Below are positions 51,226 through 59,301 of a DNA stretch of 64,000 bases, in pieces. The notes beneath the pieces were generated by a model that worked only from the letters and a program-made list of their open reading frames with translations, was not told where the DNA came from and did no database searches. Both the position numbers and the translations under genes were made by a program. The DNA is from Pseudanabaena cinerea FACHB-1277 (GTDB taxonomy: Bacteria > Cyanobacteriota > Cyanobacteriia > Pseudanabaenales > Pseudanabaenaceae): NCBI RefSeq assembly GCF_014696345.1, contig NZ_JACJPY010000001.1:105042-169041 (forward strand). The letters are read 5' to 3'. Within the stretch, counting starts at the first letter, position 1, and every line of letters starts with the position of its first letter.

Positions 51226-52596
51226 TTAGTTTTTGACCAATTGCTCCTCAATTAACCCCGTCAGGTTATCTGTCCAATGGGTTGCCAGATCTAAAGTCTC
51301 TGCCTCCACCATTACCCGCATTAATGGCTCAGTGCCAGAGGCTCGTACTAAGATTCTGCCCCGATCGCCTAGATCCTGTTCCGCTAGGGCGATCGCTTGG
51401 ACAATGGCATCACAGGCTTGCCAATTGCGGCGCAGTTCCCGATCTTCGACCCGTACATTTTTGAGCAGTTGCGGATAGGGGTGAAAGCTTTGATCCATGA
51501 GTTCGGCTAGGGGTGCTTTTTGCTTGACCAGCGCCGCTAGATGGATGGCTGCCAACAATCCATCGCCACTGATGGCATAGTGGCGGCACAGCACATGACC
51601 CGACTGTTCGCCGCCTAGCATTGCCCCCGATCGCACCATTTCCGCATGGACATATTGATCGCCAACGGCAGTCCGCACAAATTTACCGCCCAATTTTTGC
51701 CATGCCCTCTCAAAACCAAGATTTGCCATTACCGTTGTGACGATCGCGCTCTGCGGCAGTTGGTGGTTATCCAGTAATTCTTGACCCCATAGATACAAAA
51801 TATAATCGCCATCCACCACCCGCCCATTGCTATCAACCGCCAATACGCGATCGGCATCGCCATCAAAGGCAAAGCCCATATCGGCGTTATGGAGTTTTAC
51901 CGCAGCTCGCAATGGTTCTAGATGCGTGGAGCCGCAGTTGACATTGATGCGATCGCCGTCTGGTTCTTGGTGCAAGCAAATTACTTCCGCGCCCAAATTC
52001 TGAAATACTTCTAAGGATACGCGGATGGCGGAACCATGGGCGAGATCGAGGACAATTTTTAAGCCCGTCAAATCTATAGCGATCGATGACTGCAAGGATT
52101 GTTGGTATTCAGCAATTAAATCAGCTTTCTCGTGATATTTGCCCCATATTGGCGCATGAACGCTGTGGTTCCCATCGGTGCGAGATTCTAGCAAAGCTTC
52201 GATCGCCGCCTGTGTATCACTGCATAGCTTCGTGCCGTGGCGATCGAAAAACTTAATGCCATTGTCTTCAGGGGGATTATGACTGGCGGAAATCATTACA
52301 CCACCAAAAATTTCGGGTGAATTGGCAGCCAGAAACGCCACGGCAGGGGTGGGGCATAGCCCAATATGCCACACATCCCAACCTGCGGCGGTCAAACCTG
52401 CGGCGATCGCCGATGAGAGCATATCCCCTGATCGGCGCGAGTCCTGACCGATGGCAATTACCTTAGCGCGATCGTCCGATGCCGCTAACTGTTCTTTCAA
52501 AATTCTGCCTGCGCTAATGCCCACTTCAAGGGCTAGGGGTGCGGTCAAAAAGTTGCCAACATGACCACGAATACCATCTGTACCAAACAATTTCAT
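51226..52596 (-). CDS. glmM: Phosphoglucosamine mutase
   Basis: 456 residues. [14 protein letters not shown] start, phosphoserine loop [17 protein letters not shown], metal loop [14 protein letters not shown], sugar loop GGEQSGHV and phosphate loop [13 protein letters not shown]. It converts glucosamine-6-phosphate to the 1-phosphate for cell-wall precursor UDP-GlcNAc. Convergent with the NACHT gene, with a weak hairpin (GAAGCGGTGCTTCGCGCTGTC region near 51160) between. Confidence 0.95.
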   Translation of the reverse strand: MKLFGTDGIRGHVGNFLTAPLALEVGISAGRILKEQLAASDDRAKVIAIGQDSRRSGDMLSSAIAAGLTAAGWDVWHIGLCPTPAVAFLAANSPEIFGGVMISASHNPPEDNGIKFFDRHGTKLCSDTQAAIEALLESRTDGNHSVHAPIWGKYHEKADLIAEYQQSLQSSIAIDLTGLKIVLDLAHGSAIRVSLEVFQNLGAEVICLHQEPDGDRINVNCGSTHLEPLRAAVKLHNADMGFAFDGDADRVLAVDSNGRVVDGDYILYLWGQELLDNHQLPQSAIVTTVMANLGFERAWQKLGGKFVRTAVGDQYVHAEMVRSGAMLGGEQSGHVLCRHYAISGDGLLAAIHLAALVKQKAPLAELMDQSFHPYPQLLKNVRVEDRELRRNWQACDAIVQAIALAEQDLGDRGRILVRASGTEPLMRVMVEAETLDLATHWTDNLTGLIEEQLVKN

Positions 52597-52693
52597 AAAT
52601 ATACCTTCTCACACCATAGAGAATATTTGCCAGACTCCATCGCTTTAGCGAGCAGTCTTTAGAGTCACGGCTCAGCCGTGCTTTAAAAAATTC

Positions 52694-52898
52694 TAGGACT
52701 TATGCAAAAACTACTTTAGCCCCTCGCGGCATTGTCTGCTTTGTACACACAAGTTATCAGCTATATCGTGAGTTACTAATGCTCCCCCTCAATCCCCCTT
52801 TTTAAGGAGGAAGAAGAAAATCTCCCCCCTTAAAAAGGGGGGCTGGGGGGGGATCTAAACCTTAGAACGTAGCCAGAGAGACTTTTGCATTAGCCCTA
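52694..52898. mobile_element. 205-bp MITE-like element with terminal inverted repeats
   Basis: Ends are inverted copies of about 18 bp: TAGGACTTATGCAAAAACT on the left and, as reverse complement of the right end, TAGGGCTAATGCAAAAGTCT. The interior holds a second inverted repeat of C- and G-runs (TCCCCCTTTTTAAGG near 52793 and CCTTAAAAAGGGGGG near 52826). No ORF. The right end touches the stop codon of the ferritin-like gene. No target duplication was clear. Probably mobilised by a transposase encoded elsewhere. Confidence 0.75.
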
Positions 52899-52900
52899 AA

Positions 52901-53788
52901 TTAATGACTGGCTGCTTTACCAGCAGATGCTTTCAAGTCGCTATTAAAGAACATGGGAATAAATTTTTCCACAAAAGTTGCTGGATCTTTCTCCCAAGCT
53001 TTCTTGAAAATGTCAATCCTTGTCTTCTGCAATTCGGCGGAAAATAGAGTTTGAGGCAGTTGATCCAAGAGATATTGCGGACGTTCCCACAGTGGCAAGG
53101 TATCGGCAATCTTTAACAGGTTTTCGAGGCGGCGCACCTCTGCACCTGCCAACACATCCATGCCAGACTCAAAGGCAGCTTGCTCGATCGCCACATATTT
53201 ACGCTTAGCTGCCTCAACCTTGGCATGATGAGCCTCACTTTTTTTAGCAATTTCTGCCAGCTTGCGATTGCCCCAGCGCACATGACCAGCCTCTTCGGGG
53301 AGGATTTTCTCAATGGTTTCGCGAATCTTGATGTTTTCAGCAGTCTGCTCCACCTTCTTGAGACAGCGAATATGGGCGGCAAAATATTCACAGCCCCGCT
53401 TTTCCGAAACATTGATTGCCGCTAAGAAATCAATCACCAGGTCTTCGGTATCGGTAGAGGGTTGGTACTTACTCAGGCGGTTCAATTCGTCAATATACAA
53501 ATTGCCAGATGGCGTATTGATCTCTTCTCCAAGTTCATAGAGCAAATCCGTTAACCAAGCAGCATGGCGGGCTTCATCGGCAACGTGATGGGATAGATCT
53601 TGAATCAAATCACGGGGCTTGCCATCAAGAAATTCAATTAGTCCAGTCAAATCTTTACAACTGCGCTGTTCGCTAAAGCGATAGCGGTTGAGGGTATCCA
53701 TATGTGCTTTACGCTGACGCACGACATTATCGAGAATGTCTTCAGCACTGAGTTGACCACGAAATTTATGGGGATAGGCAACAGTCAT
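52901..53788 (-). CDS. Ferritin-like (di-iron) domain protein
   Basis: 295 residues, helical. Two carboxylate/His motifs of di-iron helices are visible: HHVADEARHAAWL (about residues 66-79) and EEAGHVRWGN (about 165-175), with further Glu in NVSEKRGCEYFAAH. Related cyanobacterial proteins are annotated only as ferritin-like; oxidase or rubrerythrin-like chemistry is possible. The C-terminus (FFNSDLKASAGKAASH) is next to the MITE-like element. Confidence 0.8.
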   Translation of the reverse strand: MTVAYPHKFRGQLSAEDILDNVVRQRKAHMDTLNRYRFSEQRSCKDLTGLIEFLDGKPRDLIQDLSHHVADEARHAAWLTDLLYELGEEINTPSGNLYIDELNRLSKYQPSTDTEDLVIDFLAAINVSEKRGCEYFAAHIRCLKKVEQTAENIKIRETIEKILPEEAGHVRWGNRKLAEIAKKSEAHHAKVEAAKRKYVAIEQAAFESGMDVLAGAEVRRLENLLKIADTLPLWERPQYLLDQLPQTLFSAELQKTRIDIFKKAWEKDPATFVEKFIPMFFNSDLKASAGKAASH

Positions 53789-53846
53789 TTTTTAAAACCT
53801 AGATAATATAAACACAATTAAATTCTAGACTGACTTGTAAAGAAGT

Positions 53847-55013
53847 GTGAAGACAACGCCCATATCTACGCCCTACGATTGGCTCGATCGCGCTCTAGCC
53901 TCAATCCACAAAGCCAATTGGTATCGCTCTACGCAAACCGTCAGCAGCAAGGCGGCAACCACTGCCATTGTCGATGGTCGGGAAATGTTGATGTTTGCCA
54001 GCAATAATTATCTCGGTTTAGCGGGCGATCGCCGCTTGATCGATGCCGCCATAGCTGCCACAGAAATCTATGGCACGGGTGCAACAGGATCGCGCTTGGT
54101 GTCTGGGCATTTGGCTTTACATGGGCAGTTAGAAACCGCGATCGCCGATCTCAAAAATACAGAAGCGGCTCTAGTATTTAGCTCTGGATATTTGGCAAAT
54201 TTGGGGACAATTGCGGCGATCGCAGGAGCGCGGGATTTGATTTTAGGCGATGAATATAATCATTCCTGTTTGAAAAAAGGCAGCTTGCTCAGTGGTGCGA
54301 CGGCGATCGACTACCGACATTTAGATCTAACGGATCTCACTGCCAAATTGCAGGAAAATCGCGCAAAATATCGGCGCTGCCTCATCATCACCGACAGCGT
54401 ATTTAGCATGGATGGCGACCTTGCATCCTTGCGGGAGATTATGGATTTGGCACAGACCCACGACTGCATGGTACTGGTGGATGAAGCCCATGGCACGGGT
54501 GTATTTGGCGATCGCGGCGGCGGTTTGACCCAAGCGCTAGGCATTCAGCAAGATTTAATTCAGGTGGGGACTCTCAGCAAGGCTTTGGGCAGTTTGGGCG
54601 GCTATGTGGCAGGTTCGGCAAAACTGATCGATTATCTACGCAATCGCGCCGCCACTTGGATCTATACAACTGCCCTCTCCCCTGCGGATACAGGAGCCGC
54701 GATCGCCGCCATTGAGATCATCCGCACTGAGCCGCAACTACGCGATCGCCTTTGGCAAAATGTGGAATTTTTTAAACAGGGCTTACAAAATTTAGGCATA
54801 CAGGCGATCGCTGACGATTCACCAATCTTGGCGATCGAGGTGGGCGATATTCCCCAAACTTTGCAAGTCGCCGCAAACCTACGCAAAAATGGCATTTTTG
54901 CCCCTGCAATCCGTCCGCCCACCGTCCCTACACCGCGCATCCGCATCACCCTCATGGCAAGCCACACCCAAGCCCAAATCCAGTTTTTGCTGCAATGTTT
55001 ACAAGCAGTATAG
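53847..55013 (+). CDS. bioF: 8-amino-7-oxononanoate synthase (biotin synthesis) or related alpha-oxoamine synthase
   Basis: 388 residues, standard length. ASNNYLGLAGD, GTGATGSRLVSGH, DEYNHSCLKKGS, MVLVDEAHGTGVFG with the PLP-pairing Asp, and the PLP Lys in VGTLSKALGSLGGY. BioF condenses pimeloyl-thioester with alanine. No other bio gene is near. Start is the GTG at 53847; the divergent ferritin-like gene starts 58 bases away. Confidence 0.93.
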   Translation: MKTTPISTPYDWLDRALASIHKANWYRSTQTVSSKAATTAIVDGREMLMFASNNYLGLAGDRRLIDAAIAATEIYGTGATGSRLVSGHLALHGQLETAIADLKNTEAALVFSSGYLANLGTIAAIAGARDLILGDEYNHSCLKKGSLLSGATAIDYRHLDLTDLTAKLQENRAKYRRCLIITDSVFSMDGDLASLREIMDLAQTHDCMVLVDEAHGTGVFGDRGGGLTQALGIQQDLIQVGTLSKALGSLGGYVAGSAKLIDYLRNRAATWIYTTALSPADTGAAIAAIEIIRTEPQLRDRLWQNVEFFKQGLQNLGIQAIADDSPILAIEVGDIPQTLQVAANLRKNGIFAPAIRPPTVPTPRIRITLMASHTQAQIQFLLQCLQAV

Positions 55014-55042
55014 TTACAGCCTATTAAGGCATTAATGTAGTA

Positions 55043-55093
55043 CAGAATAATTTTTGAAAGCGGCGCTTCGCGCCGCTTTCAAAAATTATTCTG
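55043..55093. terminator. Perfect 24-bp hairpin after bioF
   Basis: Arms 55043-55066 and 55070-55093 are perfectly complementary (outer part CAGAATAATTTTTGAAAG, inner part CGGCGC) with loop TTC. It acts as a terminator for bioF, and together with its flanks is part of an intergenic repeat seen degenerated at 48547. Confidence 0.85.
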
Positions 55094-55098
55094 GGTTT

Positions 55099-55156
55099 TA
55101 GGATTACTTGGCTTGATAGGTAAGTGTTTGTTCAACATTAGTTGTTATGCTTTCGC
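55099..55156. repeat. 58-bp copy of the bestrophin gene end (left copy)
   Basis: Identical except for one base to 55869-55926, which contains the last 18 codons of the bestrophin gene and its stop. The two direct copies are 770 bases apart and enclose the higBA module. Confidence 0.93.
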
Positions 55157-55191
55157 GTAATGTGTTAAGGAAATTGACACATTACGCGAAA
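55151..55191. promoter_or_regulatory. Operator-like inverted repeat upstream of higBA
   Basis: 15-bp perfect arms TTTCGCGTAATGTGT (55151-55165) and ACACATTACGCGAAA (55177-55191) around an 11-base spacer. The right arm overlaps the -35 box. Probably the HigA or HigBA binding site. Confidence 0.78.
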
Positions 55192-55202
55192 CGGAATAGT
55201 AT
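55174..55202 (+). promoter_or_regulatory. Promoter of higBA, likely giving a leaderless mRNA
   Basis: TTGACA (55174-55179), 17-base spacer, TAGTAT (55197-55202). Transcription would start at about 55208-55210, on the ATG of higB itself, and no ribosome-binding site is visible. Confidence 0.65.
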
Positions 55203-55208
55203 TTGAAT

Positions 55209-55490
55209 ATGATTCAATCTTTCCGATGCAAACATACGCGATCGCTGTTTGAGGGAGGTGATCCATCCCGTTTTCGTGCTTTCAAAGATAGTGCAATTCG
55301 GAAGTTGACTCAGTTGGATGCCGCCCAAACCTTAGAATTCCTGCGCTCTCCACCAGGCAACCAACTTGAAGCGTTAAAAGGCGACAGAAAAGGACAATAT
55401 AGTATTCGGATTAATTCCCAGTTTCGATTATGTTTTGTCTGGACAAATAATGCTCCTACTGATGTTGAAATTGTTGATTATCACTCATAA
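55209..55490 (+). CDS. higB: HigB toxin (RelE superfamily, plasmid-maintenance killer)
   Basis: 93 residues from the ATG at 55209: IQSFRCKHTRSLFEGGDPSRF, LDAAQTLEFLRSPPGNQLEALKGDRKGQYSIRINSQFRLCFVW and VEIVDYHS are the HigB pattern with the catalytic region RINSQFR..F.W. mRNA interferase. Ten bases separate it from higA. Confidence 0.95.
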   Translation: MIQSFRCKHTRSLFEGGDPSRFRAFKDSAIRKLTQLDAAQTLEFLRSPPGNQLEALKGDRKGQYSIRINSQFRLCFVWTNNAPTDVEIVDYHS

Positions 55491-55500
55491 ATAAATAACT

Positions 55501-55815
55501 ATGACTAATCGCCCAATTAATCAAATGCGTCCCGTTCACCCAGGCGAGATTTTGCGAGAAGATTTTCTTGTTCCTCTTAATATGAGTGTCAATGCTTTAG
55601 CTTTAGCTTTAAATGTTCCTCCATCTCGTATTCACGAAATTGTTAAGGAACGTCGTTCTATTAGTGCTGATACTGCGGAAAGATTAGCGCGTTTTTTTGG
55701 TGGCGATGCGGCTTCTTGGCTAAATCTTCAAGCGATTTATGATCTAAAAACACTGCCTAACCGTGATGATATTATTCAACGAATTCAGCCGCGTATTTCA
55801 GAACAAATTGCTTGA
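55501..55815 (+). CDS. higA: HigA antitoxin (XRE family HTH)
   Basis: 104 residues: MRPVHPGEILREDFLVPLNMSVNALALALNVPPSRIHEIVKERRSISADTAERLARFFG is a textbook HigA. It neutralises HigB and should bind the inverted repeat at 55151-55191. Confidence 0.96.
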   Translation: MTNRPINQMRPVHPGEILREDFLVPLNMSVNALALALNVPPSRIHEIVKERRSISADTAERLARFFGGDAASWLNLQAIYDLKTLPNRDDIIQRIQPRISEQIA

Positions 55816-55868
55816 TTTTATCGTATCATTACTATACAGTTTATCCCTCAAGCCCAGAAGACCCAGAC

Positions 55869-55926
55869 TAGGATTACTTGGCTTGATAGGTAAGTGTTTG
55901 TTCAACATTGGTTGTTATGCTTTCGC
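55869..55926. repeat. 58-bp bestrophin gene end (native copy)
   Basis: Right partner of the direct repeat at 55099-55156, overlapping the bestrophin stop codon (55874-55876). Beyond 55926 the two copies diverge (ACAATGCG versus GTAATGTG). Confidence 0.93.
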
Positions 55927-56758
55927 ACAATGCGTCAATTGGTAAATCATTGGCATCATGTCCAAAGGGATTTTCGATTTCATTGCCAATTTGTTCTACG
56001 CCTAAAAGGATAAAGCTTACTAAGCCAACCGCGATCGCCGATAGCCAATCAAGTTCTATCGCCAGACGGAATGGCAAACCGATACAGTAAATTAGTATTA
56101 ATCGTTTTAGATAAACACAATAGGCGAGAGGTAATGGAGTGCGGAGAATCCGTTCGCAGCCAGTTAAGCCTTCAATCAAAGCATTAATCGAGTCATTCAT
56201 TGAGATAAAATAATTACTGTCAATCCGATCGCTTTGAAATTGTTTGTGCAGATAATCACTTAACCAAAGTGATAATTCTAAGGGCATATGTTTGACATTT
56301 CGCAATTTAGCCAGATCCTCTGTTGACAAGATTTCATCAAGGTCGCTTTCGATCGCTTCGCTGCGAAGATGGCGTTTTGTGGCGATCGCGAAGGCATTGA
56401 GATATTTAATTGCTTGCTCTTTTTGCTGCTGGATTTCACCTTCTGAGGTGGCGATCGCAATTTGCATTATTCTCGATAGATTACGGATATTTACTACCAA
56501 GGTTCCCCATGCTTTGCGTCCTTCCCAGTAGCGATCGTAGGCGGTATTTGTGCGAAATACTAGGAGCAAACCTAAGACTAAATTAAAGACGACATTATTG
56601 GTCAGATCTCCTAATACTTTGAGAGATACCTGTGGTTCGTAATGATGAAATATAGAGACTGCTACGGCAAATCCTGTAAAAATTAGAACTCTGGGTAAGA
56701 TGATCGGTGCGACTGAGCCTTTTACCTTAAAAGCAAACTCAAACCATTGCAAAGTCAT
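55874..56758 (-). CDS. Bestrophin-like chloride channel family protein
   Basis: 294 residues. Membrane helices near residues 20-40, 55-75 and 215-255; family motifs NTAYDRYWEGRKAWGTLVVNIRNLSR and GVEQIGNEIENPFGHDANDLPID, which bring the acidic calcium-binding-like cluster before the C-terminus. Bestrophins form pentameric anion channels; cyanobacterial and plant homologues are linked to thylakoid ion balance. The last 18 codons are duplicated at 55099. Confidence 0.92.
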   Translation of the reverse strand: MTLQWFEFAFKVKGSVAPIILPRVLIFTGFAVAVSIFHHYEPQVSLKVLGDLTNNVVFNLVLGLLLVFRTNTAYDRYWEGRKAWGTLVVNIRNLSRIMQIAIATSEGEIQQQKEQAIKYLNAFAIATKRHLRSEAIESDLDEILSTEDLAKLRNVKHMPLELSLWLSDYLHKQFQSDRIDSNYFISMNDSINALIEGLTGCERILRTPLPLAYCVYLKRLILIYCIGLPFRLAIELDWLSAIAVGLVSFILLGVEQIGNEIENPFGHDANDLPIDALCESITTNVEQTLTYQAK

Positions 56759-56829
56759 AGGGGAATTTTAAAATCTAAGTTAATATCATAAAATATAATC
56801 TTCCCAAGCACGTTCTGAGAAAAGTATCT

Positions 56830-57081
56830 TCACTCGATTAGCTCCCGCATAGTACCGCCGCCAGATTCTAATTCGGCGATCGCCTCAAAAATTCGCTTAG
56901 CATTATTACGACTCTTTAAGAGTTAAGCTGTCTCGGTGAGAGATTCGTAATCTTCAAGAGATAGAAGTACTGCCGATGGTTGTTGATGGCGTGTAATGAT
57001 CAGAGGGTCATGATGATCGCATACTTGATCGATCATTTTTGCCAAGTTGCTCTGTGCATCAACATAAGAAATTGCGTTCAT
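56830..57081 (-). pseudogene. yefM: YefM/Phd antitoxin interrupted by TAA
   Basis: From the ATG at 57079-57081 the frame encodes NAISYVDAQSNLAKMIDQV, TRHQQPSAVLLSLEDYESL and TETA, then TAA at 56923-56925, and goes on in frame as LLKSRNNAKRIFEAIAELES to a stop at 56830. Family members have a Tyr in ETAYLLxS where the stop lies, so a single TAY to TAA change broke it. The full frame has 83 codons, the normal YefM length. The first 52 residues could still give a DNA-binding protein without its toxin-binding tail. No YoeB-like toxin follows. Confidence 0.85.
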
Positions 57082-57142
57082 AAAGTTGTCGATCTGCTAT
57101 TGCTTGCTAGATTGTTAACGATTATAGCTTTTACCTAAATCA

Positions 57143-57234
57143 GCGATCGCTATCTCATTCCATAAACAGCGATCGCCTCTCAAAAAACAAATCAACCTGC
57201 GATCGCTATTTGCCAAAAGTAAAACCGCGATCGC
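57143..57234. repeat. HIP1-rich intergenic repeat, partial copy
   Basis: Contains four GCGATCGC octamers in 92 bases and shares CCATAAACAGCGATCGCCTCTCAA and GCTATTTGCCAAAAGTAAAA-like parts with the copies at 58141, 59026 and 63279. Fills much of the 57082-57326 gap. Confidence 0.8.
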
Positions 57235-57326
57235 CTAATTTATTTTTATCTACCTATTTAACAGCGATGTGTGTAAAAATTGTGTTACTGCAAAAGCATT
57301 AGAGCGAGTTAAGGCAGGGCAAAATA

Positions 57327-57593
57327 ATGAAGGTTCAGATTCCTTTACAGGTAAATCGCAAAGTTTTTAGGTCTGCATTGAGTTTTTCGGTGCGGAAACG
57401 TCTTATGCGTGGTTTTGGAAATTCTAGGCTTGCTAGAGAGTCATTACAGTCTCAAAGCTTTGAGAAAGCCTTTTATGACAATCAAGTATTAGTGCTGTCT
57501 GAAAATGACGCGCAAAAGTTTGTGGAAATGATGGTTAATCCTCCTAAACCATCGAGTGCTTTAATTGCCCTGTTAAAAGGCGGATCACTTTAA
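57327..57593 (+). CDS. DUF1778-like antitoxin with an altered N-terminus
   Basis: 88 residues. The C-terminal part FEKAFYDNQVLVLSENDAQKFVEMMVNPPKPSSALIALLKGG matches DUF1778/TacA antitoxins (SE.D...F......PP.P...L..L). The N-terminal half (KVFRSALSFSVRKRLMRGFGNSRLARESL) does not look like the expected ribbon-helix-helix, so it may have been replaced or frameshifted. It is 6 bases upstream of the GNAT toxin gene. Confidence 0.7.
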   Translation: MKVQIPLQVNRKVFRSALSFSVRKRLMRGFGNSRLARESLQSQSFEKAFYDNQVLVLSENDAQKFVEMMVNPPKPSSALIALLKGGSL

Positions 57594-57599
57594 TAGTTC

Positions 57600-58124
57600 A
57601 TGAGCTATGTAATTAAGCCTTTGACTGAGAGTGGATTCACTAAAAGCAGTTTAAGAAAGTTATCGTTTGATTGTGGTAATGCTGCTGATGAGCAGGAGTT
57701 AGCGATTTATTTCAAGCGATATGCTTTAACAAATGATCAGTCAGGATGTGCAAAAACTTTTGTAGCGATCACTGATGATTTGCAAGTTTTAGGTTATTAC
57801 ACTCTCAGTGCCAGCTTGATCGATCTCCCAGAATTATTTCGCAAAGAGGCTAAGCTACCTGATTACCCCAGCCCTGTAGTTTTAATCGGCAAGTTGGCAG
57901 TATGTAAAAGTTGTCAGGGTAAAGGCATAGGTCAAGCTTTGATGCGAGATGCTTTTTTGAGAATCCTTGAGACTGCTAAAAATATTGGTGTTTGCGGGAT
58001 TCGTATCGATCCTAGTAACCAGATTAAGCAGGGTTACTATATTCAGAAATGTGGGTTTATTCCCTTTGATGAAACTTTGTCTGTTTATCTGCCTATCGAA
58101 ACCGTCAGAGAGGCTTTACGGTAA
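57600..58124 (+). CDS. GNAT acetyltransferase toxin (TacT/AtaT-like)
   Basis: 174 residues. FDCGNAADEQELAIYFKRYA, TFVAITDDLQVLGYYTLSA, VVLIGKLAVCKSCQGKGIGQALMRDA (acetyl-CoA loop QGKGIG) and a conserved YYIQKCGF end. Such toxins acetylate the amino acid on charged tRNA and are paired with DUF1778 antitoxins, exactly as here. Confidence 0.9.
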   Translation: MSYVIKPLTESGFTKSSLRKLSFDCGNAADEQELAIYFKRYALTNDQSGCAKTFVAITDDLQVLGYYTLSASLIDLPELFRKEAKLPDYPSPVVLIGKLAVCKSCQGKGIGQALMRDAFLRILETAKNIGVCGIRIDPSNQIKQGYYIQKCGFIPFDETLSVYLPIETVREALR

Positions 58125-58140
58125 TTAGTTTTTAGTCACT

Positions 58141-58316
58141 GCGATCGCCTATCCATCCCACATAAATAGCGATCGCTTCTCAAATAATCAAATTACAAGG
58201 CGATCGCTATTTGCCAAAAGTAAAACCGCGATCGCTTTAAATGATGTTAAACAAATGCTCAGTTTATGAGATTTTAGCTAAATTGCTATTTGAATAAGTG
58301 CAGTAAAGGCGATCGC
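58141..58316. repeat. HIP1-rich intergenic repeat, long copy
   Basis: About 176 bases with five GCGATCGC octamers. Includes the segment TTTAAATGATGTTAAACAAA, corresponding to the coding end of the small antitoxin-like ORF at 61912. The right end touches the stop codon of the vapC gene. Confidence 0.85.
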
Positions 58317-58708
58317 TAAACGATCCAATTTTCTAAACCTAGACCAGAAATATTGATGAAATCCTTTGTGTTATTCGTAACTACTCGATCATGACGCGAT
58401 CGGGCTATAGCAGCAATCATGGTATCTAGTTCGCCTGTGGGTTTACCGATTTGTCTAAGTTCTGCTTGGATTTTGCCAAATTCTTCGGCAGCTAATAGAT
58501 CGAAACTGACAATTGACATATCTTGGAGAAAAAGCTCAAGTGATGCAAGGTTCTGTTCTATTCGCTGTGAGCAGTAAACTCCCTTATAAAGTTCAGCAAC
58601 ATTAATCGTGGAAATATAGCATTCATCAGCATAGGCATTAAAAGATGAAATAACTTGGGGATTGCCTTTTAGTAGTGCAATACAGATGTTGGTGTCAAGT
58701 AAGTACAT
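58316..58708 (-). CDS. vapC: VapC-type PIN toxin
   Basis: 130 residues: MYLLDTNICIALLKGNPQ, STINVAELYKGVY, GKPTGELDTMIAAIARS and TNNTKDFINISGL carry the four acidic PIN positions and the VapC-type TNN..DF end. Predicted tRNA- or rRNA-cleaving ribonuclease. Confidence 0.93.
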   Translation of the reverse strand: MYLLDTNICIALLKGNPQVISSFNAYADECYISTINVAELYKGVYCSQRIEQNLASLELFLQDMSIVSFDLLAAEEFGKIQAELRQIGKPTGELDTMIAAIARSRHDRVVTNNTKDFINISGLGLENWIV

Positions 58709-58714
58709 GGATAA

Positions 58715-58966
58715 TTAGAAATCAAAGGAGTCGATTTTTCTGCCATAGTCACGATGGCGTTGTGTGTCAATATCCGCAAATATTAGATCAATGTCTTGCT
58801 GGTTACGCCATGCGCCGAATATACGATTTAGTCTTGCTAGTTTTGCGCTTTTATCTTTAGGTTTGTCTGCTTCAATTTCCAGAAATACTGTTCCATCAGG
58901 AATATTAACTATATCTAGCAGTTGAATCGTTTGCCCTGATTTAATGCCTTGAATTTGTAATTTCAT
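58715..58966 (-). CDS. Antitoxin partner of VapC
   Basis: 83 residues: beta-rich start (MKLQIQGIKSGQTIQLLDIVNIPDGTVFLEIE), then a helical linker and toxin-binding tail. It resembles AbrB-like VapB antitoxins of cyanobacteria. It ends 6 bases before the vapC start. Confidence 0.75.
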   Translation of the reverse strand: MKLQIQGIKSGQTIQLLDIVNIPDGTVFLEIEADKPKDKSAKLARLNRIFGAWRNQQDIDLIFADIDTQRHRDYGRKIDSFDF

Positions 58967-59025
58967 AGTTTTACCCTACCAGTAACTTATTGCTAGATTA
59001 ACATAACTGTCTGAAATGGTTTGGG

Positions 59026-59233
59026 GCGATCGCCTATTCATCCCACATAAACAGCGATCGCCTCTCAAATAATCAAATCACAAGGCGATCGCTATTTGCT
59101 AAAAGTAAAAACGCGATGATCACTTTAAATGATGTGAAACAATTACTTGGTTTATGAGATTTTAGCTAAATAGCTATTTGAATAAGTGCGGCAAAGGCGA
59201 TCGCACATATGGGATTAATCGAAGTTTAACTAT
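59026..59233. repeat. HIP1-rich intergenic repeat, full copy
   Basis: 208 bases, close to identical to 63279-63487 over the whole length, including the non-HIP end ATATGGGATTAATCGA. Defines the full unit of the family. Confidence 0.9.
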
Positions 59234-59250
59234 GTTGGACTTTGTAAATA

Positions 59251-59289
59251 AAAAAAGCACCTCACCCAAATTCGGGCGGGTTGCTTTTT
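59251..59289. terminator. Terminator-like hairpin after the lipoprotein gene
   Basis: AAAAAAGCACCTCACCC pairs with GGGCGGGTTGCTTTTT (few mismatches), A- and T-rich on its two sides, 13 bases beyond the stop of the minus-strand lipoprotein gene. Confidence 0.75.
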
Positions 59290-59301
59290 GTGGGTATTTT
59301 G

